From assembly GCA_030427705.1 (NCBI GenBank), contig JAUIBR010000017.1:62001-126000 (forward strand): a stretch of 64,000 nt of DNA. The letters run 5' to 3'. This stretch comes from a bacterium. GTDB taxonomy: Bacteria > Myxococcota_A > Bradymonadia > Bradymonadales > Bradymonadaceae. Under the pieces are notes generated by a model that had not been told where the DNA came from, ran no database searches, and saw only the letters and a list, made by a program, of their open reading frames with translations. This document shows positions 59,190 to 64,000 of the stretch, one piece after another. A program made the translations under genes and the position numbers. The stretch's first letter is position 1, and each line of letters begins with the position of its first letter.

Positions 59190-61746
59190 AGCCTCCATCC
59201 CCGTCGACCAACACGGTCGAGCCGTTTGGTATCCGTTCCGTCGCACGGTGCACGCCGACCACAGACGGTATCCCGAATTCACGCGCGATAATCGCGCCGT
59301 GCGAGAGCATGCCGCCGCGCTCCATCACCAAGCCTTGGACCAGGAAGAGCACGGTCGCCCAACCCGGGTCTGTCTGTGGCGCGACCAAGATGTCGCCGGC
59401 CGCGATGGTGTGGAAATCCTGCTGTCCTAACGCCACGGTTGCCCGAGAAGTTACGTTGCCCGCAGCTGCCGCAATCCCGCGCAATGCGTCGTCGTCGGAC
59501 TCGACGGCTTCTTCTGTCGTTTGCGGCGTGACGGGTGGCGACCATGACTGACCACGCGTCGTGATGATGCGCGGCGGCAGGTCCTCCCACAGAGACTCAC
59601 GTTCGAAGCGACGCTTGCGCTGAGCGACCTCGGTTGGAACCTCACTGCCCTCACCCAAGCTCACCATCTCTTGCCAGGTCATGAACAGCACATCATCGGC
59701 ATTGCTTAGTTCACCGGACGCCGCAAGCTCCTCGCCGAGCGCGAACACAATTCGACGGCAGCAGCGGTAGAGTTGCGCTTGTTTAAGTCGCGCACGTTCT
59801 CGAAGCGATAGTGACGCTCCGGTAGCGCGCAGCAACGTTCGAAATACCTGCTCGGTCGCCGGATTCAATTGGGACGCAAGCTCTTCGGTCTGCGCAAGTC
59901 GTTTGGCTGCCTGCGATTCGATGACCTCATCGGGCCCCTTGTTCACCATGTCCTTGTACGACCGAAGCATGTCGATGACCGGTTCCGGCTCCTCCTGAAA
60001 GCTAGTCGTTGTCATCATCAACTCGCCGGTACAACGGAACCCCCAATTATCCAGAAACGCTTGCAATGGCGCCGCGAACGAGTGGTCCGCCGCCATGCGT
60101 TCGCCGTCCCACCCGAGTGTCTCTAGGACAAACGCCGTGTCGTTTTCAAACAACGTATTGAGATTTTCGTCGTTGCGAATCGTGCGGGACAGGTACCAGA
60201 GTTGCTTGGGCGGCTCGCTGCTAACGATATCCGGAAGCCCCCGCAACAAGCCGTGAAGAAGCACATCGGAGTCTTCATCGAACGCGCGTCCCAGGAAGCT
60301 ATCTAGCGCTCCGCAACAAACCATGCAGGCCGAATCGGCGAGCGTCGCGCCAATCCATTTATGGCAGCGAATCTCGATGAAACCTTCCAGCAGTTTGACC
60401 AAACCATCCCGGTCCTGTTCGCGAAGTTTCGCCGGCGTGCACTTGCGCACAAAGTTAGTGACGGTGCGCTCAAATGCCTCCACCTGTGTGGTCATCGTTC
60501 GATACTGCTCGATGATTTTGAGGCTCATCGTGAACAGTTCGAACGCTTCGGCTGCGCGGCCGAGTTTGCCCCGCTCCCAGGTGGCATCGCGGTCGCGCGT
60601 TTCGGTGTTTACCTCGACCCCAACGAAGTCGTTGAACCACTGCGCAAACACGTCACCCCAAGGCGCCATGCGGAAGACCGCGTGGATATTGCTGACGTCG
60701 TAGTAGAGCCGCTGACCGTGCACGCCGACGATATTCTGCAGCGCGTCTTCCATGGCTTCGATGCGATGAGGCGCAAAGCCGTAGGCGATGGCGAGGTTGC
60801 GGAAGTAGTGGGCGTAGCTGGTCTTGGCGAGCGATTGAAGGAAGGGTTCGACCGGTCCCGGGTAGTTTTCATTAATGTTGGCATTTGAGTAGACCACCCG
60901 CTCGCCGGCATCGGTCACGGTGACAGGGCGTGACTGAAGGAGGTAAAGTTGGCCGTCCGGGTCGATCGTCCATTCAATGTCTTGCGGGGCACCAAACTCA
61001 TCTTCGAGTTGCATGAATGTTGAGTGCAACGAATCAACCTGCGGGCCACTCAGTAGCTCAATCGCCTTGTGACCACCGTCGTGTTCTCGACTAATCGTAA
61101 GGCTCTCTGGCGTGACCTCGCCGGAGACCAATGCTTCGCAGCCACCTTCAACGTATTCCATCAGCAGGCTATTGGAGTCTTGCGGTGACTGCGTGAACGC
61201 GACGCCAGATACTGCTCCTTCGATCTGCGTCTGAATGATGACCGCCATTCCCGCCAGGCGGACACCGGTGGCGCGCTGATACGTAAGGCCACGTGCCGAG
61301 TAGAACGAGCACCAACAGCGCTTGACTGCCTCGAGCAATGCTTGTTCATCAGCAATGTCTAGAAAGCTGTCCAACTGCCCTGCAAACGATGCTCTTGCAG
61401 AGTCTTCACCAACCGCCGAACTACGGACAGCAAACACGCCTGGATTCCCATTGAAGTAGCGCGACAGCTCCGAGCTAAGCGCGTCGGAAAGCGGCGTCTC
61501 TTCTAGCCAACCTTGGATGTGATTGGATGCGTCATTCGCGGCATTGACGATAGAAACGTCTAGCGCTTCGACCAACTCTTGGATGTCTTCGCGACGGCCT
61601 GTGGAATCCAGAAAATCTTCAAAAAGCTCGGTTGGCAGAACAATCCCATCGGGAACGGTGAAACCCGCACGCAGCATGCGTCCAAGCGACGCTGCCTTTC
61701 CGCCAACGCGCCGAGTGTCGTCCGCGCTTTCCAGAGCCAGGAACAT
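59170..61746 (-). CDS. PEP-synthase/rifampin-phosphotransferase-like phosphotransferase
   Basis: 858 residues. An N-terminal PPDK ATP-grasp domain (GGKAASLGRMLRAGFTVPDG; AVRSSAVGEDSARASFAG; SPQDSNSLLMEYVEGG; DIEWTIDPDGQLYLLQSRPV) and a C-terminal swivelling phosphohistidine domain with GGMLSHGAIIAREFGIPSVVG (His816). The PEP-binding TIM barrel of PpsA is missing; the middle (about 320-730) is a distinct helical substrate domain, as in rifampin phosphotransferase. It probably transfers the beta-phosphate of ATP to an operon-specific alcohol. Overlaps UbiA-like by 20 bp and abuts the CarS-like stop (TAGATG). Confidence 0.88.
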   Translation of the reverse strand: MFLALESADDTRRVGGKAASLGRMLRAGFTVPDGIVLPTELFEDFLDSTGRREDIQELVEALDVSIVNAANDASNHIQGWLEETPLSDALSSELSRYFNGNPGVFAVRSSAVGEDSARASFAGQLDSFLDIADEQALLEAVKRCWCSFYSARGLTYQRATGVRLAGMAVIIQTQIEGAVSGVAFTQSPQDSNSLLMEYVEGGCEALVSGEVTPESLTISREHDGGHKAIELLSGPQVDSLHSTFMQLEDEFGAPQDIEWTIDPDGQLYLLQSRPVTVTDAGERVVYSNANINENYPGPVEPFLQSLAKTSYAHYFRNLAIAYGFAPHRIEAMEDALQNIVGVHGQRLYYDVSNIHAVFRMAPWGDVFAQWFNDFVGVEVNTETRDRDATWERGKLGRAAEAFELFTMSLKIIEQYRTMTTQVEAFERTVTNFVRKCTPAKLREQDRDGLVKLLEGFIEIRCHKWIGATLADSACMVCCGALDSFLGRAFDEDSDVLLHGLLRGLPDIVSSEPPKQLWYLSRTIRNDENLNTLFENDTAFVLETLGWDGERMAADHSFAAPLQAFLDNWGFRCTGELMMTTTSFQEEPEPVIDMLRSYKDMVNKGPDEVIESQAAKRLAQTEELASQLNPATEQVFRTLLRATGASLSLRERARLKQAQLYRCCRRIVFALGEELAASGELSNADDVLFMTWQEMVSLGEGSEVPTEVAQRKRRFERESLWEDLPPRIITTRGQSWSPPVTPQTTEEAVESDDDALRGIAAAAGNVTSRATVALGQQDFHTIAAGDILVAPQTDPGWATVLFLVQGLVMERGGMLSHGAIIAREFGIPSVVGVHRATERIPNGSTVLVDGDGGYVHIHA

Positions 61747-62319
61747 CTAGCCGGCCCTCTTTTTCACGCCCAATTTGTAGAGCACGAAGCTAAAGACCGC
61801 GTGGATTCCGGGTCCCAGAATCAAACAACCCAGCCAGACCTTCCAAGGCACAGATGCATAGAGGCTCATGGCGAGCAACGAGCCCAGAAGCGAATCGGTC
61901 CGATCCAGAAACAGGCAGAATCGGCGCAACCACGGCTGCTCAGGCGCTTCGCCAGGAGCGATATCCAATTGTCGTTTCAACGCAGAATTGGGTAGCTCGC
62001 CGGCCATAAAACCAAAGCCCGCGATGCAGCCAAAGATGAAGAACTGCAGGGTGCTCAGGTTCCACAGTCCATCGAAGCTTGAAAGCAGATACGACCACAA
62101 GACGAAGCTGACGCCAGCCCCGGGCACCATGGCCACAAACCCGCGCAGCGTCTTGTTGTCGCCGAAGAGTCGCCGCCCGCGAACTGTGGCTCCAAAATCG
62201 ACCGGTTGGCCAAACTTCTGGGACACTTCTGTGCGCAGCCATGCCACCTGAATCACGCCTGCGGTGCTCAAGGCGAGCACCAGAAACGTGACGCAATCAA
62301 ATGTCGTCAATTCGTTCAT
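61747..62319 (-). CDS. CarS/CDP-archaeol synthase-like membrane protein
   Basis: 190 residues with about five hydrophobic helices. GRRLFGDNKTLRGF (49-61), GELPNSALKRQL (107-118) and DRTDSLLG (139-146) match the CDP-archaeol synthase/CdsA type, which joins CTP to a phosphatidate-like lipid to give a CDP-activated lipid. Bacterial DUF46 members are known. First gene of the lipid operon. Its promoter would lie in the 115-bp spacer to lysS, which is divergent. Confidence 0.85.
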   Translation of the reverse strand: MNELTTFDCVTFLVLALSTAGVIQVAWLRTEVSQKFGQPVDFGATVRGRRLFGDNKTLRGFVAMVPGAGVSFVLWSYLLSSFDGLWNLSTLQFFIFGCIAGFGFMAGELPNSALKRQLDIAPGEAPEQPWLRRFCLFLDRTDSLLGSLLAMSLYASVPWKVWLGCLILGPGIHAVFSFVLYKLGVKKRAG

Positions 62320-62434
62320 GTGGCGCGCAATGTCGAACGGTACGCGGGCGATGTCAACGGACGTTCAGGTTGGTTTTTGTTTCCAACTTTTGTTAATGGC
62401 GTTCCGCCTTTTTCCCTCGACTCAAGGACTGGCA

Positions 62435-63865
62435 ATGGAACAGGAAACATCGGATGTGCGCGCGCAGCGCTTAGAGAACCTCAAGCGGCTTGAAGAAGCC
62501 GGATACCCACCCTTTGGACCCGCGTTCGAACGCACCGGATTGCTGGCTGATATTCGAAAGCAGTTTGAGGCAGACAAATCCGTTCGCGCGGCAGGCCGCA
62601 TCGTTGGATTGCGCGACATGGGTAAATCCATCTTCGCGCATATTCAGGATGGCTCGGACAAGTACCAGATCTACCTGAAGAAGAATCAGGTTGGGGAAGA
62701 GGCGTTTGATGCGTTCTCCATCTTGGACCTTGGTGACCACGTCGGCGTCGAAGGCACGCTGTTCCTGACCCGCACCGAAGAGCAGACCATCAAGGTTTCA
62801 GACTGGACGCTACTGTCTAAGGCCCTGTTGCCGCTGCCCGACAAGTGGGATGGACTGCAGGACGTTGAGGCTCGCTATCGACAGCGCTATCTGGACCTCA
62901 TCGCTAACGAGGACTCGTTCCGCGTCTTCAAGCTTCGTTCAGCGATTGTTCGTGAGATGCGCCGATTCTTGGATGGCGAAGACTACCTGGAAGTCGAGAC
63001 ACCGATGATCCACTCCATCGCGGGTGGAGCGGCCGCGACGCCGTTTGAGACGCACTACAATACGCTCAACATGGACGTGTACTTCCGGATCGCGCCCGAG
63101 CTGTATCTGAAGCGCCTATTGGTTGGCGGCTTTGACCGCGTCTACGAGATCAATCGCAACTTCCGTAACGAAGGTTTGAGCCGCTGGCACAACCCGGAGT
63201 TTACGGCGCTTGAGATCTACGAAGCTTACGGCGACCGCTCGACGATGCAGCGCTTGATTGAAGACCTCATCAAGCACTTGGCCACGACCGTCATGGGCAC
63301 GCTGCAGGTCGGATTTGACGACACACCGGTGGACCTGTCGGAGTGGCGCAGCGTCAACTACGACGACCTCATCGCAGACACTGCTGGGGCCGACTACGCG
63401 TCGCTAGACTTGGCTGCAAAACGTGAACGAGCCGAAGAGCTTGGGTGCAAGTTGGCGCCGGAATGGGGTGAAGTCGAGGTAACCCAGGAGATCTTCGAGA
63501 AGGTCATCGAGAAGACCCTCATCAACCCAACGTTCGTCACGCGCTTGCCCGCCCCGTTGGTACCGCTTGCGAAACCATGTGACGACGATCCAACGCGCGT
63601 GGACGTGTTCGAGCTCATCATCGGTGGGCGAGAAATTGCGCCGGGTTACTCGGAGCTAAACGACCCCATCATCCAGCGCGAACGATTGGTCGCACAGGCC
63701 GCTGGCGACAGCTCTCAGGTCGACGAAGACTTCCTGCTCGCCCTTGAGCACGGCATGCCGCCTGCGGGTGGGATGGGGGTTGGTATCGACCGACTTGTGA
63801 TGCTTCTGACCGGCGCAGAATCCATCCGGGACGTTATTCTCTTCCCGCAGATGAAGCCGCGCTGA
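62435..63865 (+). CDS. lysS: Lysyl-tRNA synthetase, class II
   Basis: 476 residues from ATG 62435 with CAAGGA ahead; the frame is open upstream but unconserved. An N-terminal OB fold (VRAAGRIVGLRDMGKSIFAH) precedes the class II core: motif 2 YEINRNFRNEGLSRWHNPEF and motif 3 GGMGVGIDRLVMLLTGAESI. Aminoacylates tRNA-Lys in the cytosol. Housekeeping gene marking the end of the lipid locus. Slightly shorter than E. coli LysS (505) mainly at the N-terminus. Confidence 0.97.
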   Translation: MEQETSDVRAQRLENLKRLEEAGYPPFGPAFERTGLLADIRKQFEADKSVRAAGRIVGLRDMGKSIFAHIQDGSDKYQIYLKKNQVGEEAFDAFSILDLGDHVGVEGTLFLTRTEEQTIKVSDWTLLSKALLPLPDKWDGLQDVEARYRQRYLDLIANEDSFRVFKLRSAIVREMRRFLDGEDYLEVETPMIHSIAGGAAATPFETHYNTLNMDVYFRIAPELYLKRLLVGGFDRVYEINRNFRNEGLSRWHNPEFTALEIYEAYGDRSTMQRLIEDLIKHLATTVMGTLQVGFDDTPVDLSEWRSVNYDDLIADTAGADYASLDLAAKRERAEELGCKLAPEWGEVEVTQEIFEKVIEKTLINPTFVTRLPAPLVPLAKPCDDDPTRVDVFELIIGGREIAPGYSELNDPIIQRERLVAQAAGDSSQVDEDFLLALEHGMPPAGGMGVGIDRLVMLLTGAESIRDVILFPQMKPR

Positions 63866-63868
63866 GCA

Positions 63869-64000
63869 TCACTGCACGCTGATTCGGTCCCGTAGGTAAG
63901 AACGCGTTGCGAGGTGCCCGACAACGATCGCGATTTCGTGGTCTCCAGACGCAGGCACGTCCCAAGACACGCTCGCCGTCTTTGCCGAGCCGTTGAACGC
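63869..64000 (-). CDS. 3' end of an unidentified gene (partial)
   Basis: An open frame on the minus strand enters from beyond position 64000 and stops with TGA at 63869-63871, encoding 43 residues (AFNGSAKTASVSWDVPASG...TRSYLRDRISVQ). The beta-strand-like pattern suggests the end of an exported beta-sandwich protein. Codon use looks coding and lysS converges three bases before; family cannot be told. Confidence 0.6.
   Translation of the reverse strand, partial: AFNGSAKTASVSWDVPASGDHEIAIVVGHLATRSYLRDRISVQ

Noticed and set aside
59170-61746. Rifampin resistance phosphotransferase
   Set aside because: Architecture is similar, but the gene is coupled on both sides to lipid genes; resistance is not supported.
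1-64000. tRNA, rRNA, insertion sequence or prophage
   Set aside because: No cloverleaf, rRNA sequence, transposase, integrase or phage structural gene was recognised by eye. A tRNAscan-SE and ISfinder search would settle this.

Overview
The window looks like a chromosomal segment from a Bradymonadales or other Myxococcota-type bacterium (former Deltaproteobacteria). The clues are exported proteins with Asn-Asn-rich linkers, MYXO-CTERM-like tails (one intact, one split by a frameshift), an RCC1-repeat lipoprotein, a large Ser/Thr kinase-ATPase-TPR protein, and intergenic spaces filled with short tandem repeats. This taxonomic call is inference from style. No rRNA, tRNA, insertion sequence or CRISPR array was recognised.

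Layout. 1-10.0 kb: mostly minus-strand surface genes, namely lipoproteins (one with a possible clan-CD-like protease region, one with a papain/NlpC-like Cys/His pair plus a C-terminal P-domain), an EI24-family membrane protein, a MenE-like acyl-CoA ligase, and an exported protein whose MYXO-CTERM tail lies in another frame. 10.4-17.7 kb: housekeeping genes (amino-acid permease fused to a TrkA/RCK module, NUDIX hydrolase, TypA/BipA, FmdB-like zinc ribbon, RNA methyltransferase with an RluA-like tail). 18-33 kb: beta-helix and Gly-rich surface proteins, KamA-type aminomutase, DusA, oligopeptidase B, a long RCC1 protein. 33-38.4 kb: kinase-ATPase-TPR regulator, TylF-like methyltransferase, CBS-pair protein.

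38.5-51.6 kb is the most unusual region. A GntR regulator with a 19-bp palindromic operator heads a four-gene operon ending in a GMC oxidoreductase. It is followed by a translationally coupled 12-gene operon encoding a freestanding (type II) fatty-acid/polyketide synthase: dehydratase, ketosynthase, ketoreductase, HMG-CoA-synthase-like enzyme, ECH1, ECH2, two Yx6K reductases, ACP, acyltransferase, alpha-oxoamine synthase and a protein possibly of the acetoacetate-decarboxylase type. HMGS, ECH1, ECH2 and ACP form most of a polyketide beta-branching cassette, here without any modular PKS. The simplest reading is a methyl-branched acyl-ACP released by condensation with an amino acid.

51.6-62.3 kb: a convergent, also tightly coupled, minus-strand lipid operon: CarS/CDP-archaeol-synthase-like protein, PEP-synthase/rifampin-phosphotransferase-like enzyme, short UbiA-like protein, methyltransferase, PlsC acyltransferase, a 1404-residue FAAL-ACP-thioester reductase-kinase fusion (partly like the ElbD ether-lipid enzyme of Myxococcus), and a fatty-acid desaturase. 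Together the two operons suggest a specialised membrane or surface lipid, possibly an ether or sphingoid-like one. lysS and the end of one more minus-strand gene close the window.

Intergenic DNA. At least five gene boundaries carry arrays of mini-hairpins each followed by a T-rich stretch. In the complete copies a left array, a unique core and an inverted right array are arranged so that the right array touches the stop codon of the next gene. Two cores share 37 of 43 bases. Other spacers carry different tandem repeats, one of which also occurs in frame inside the 1404-residue protein.
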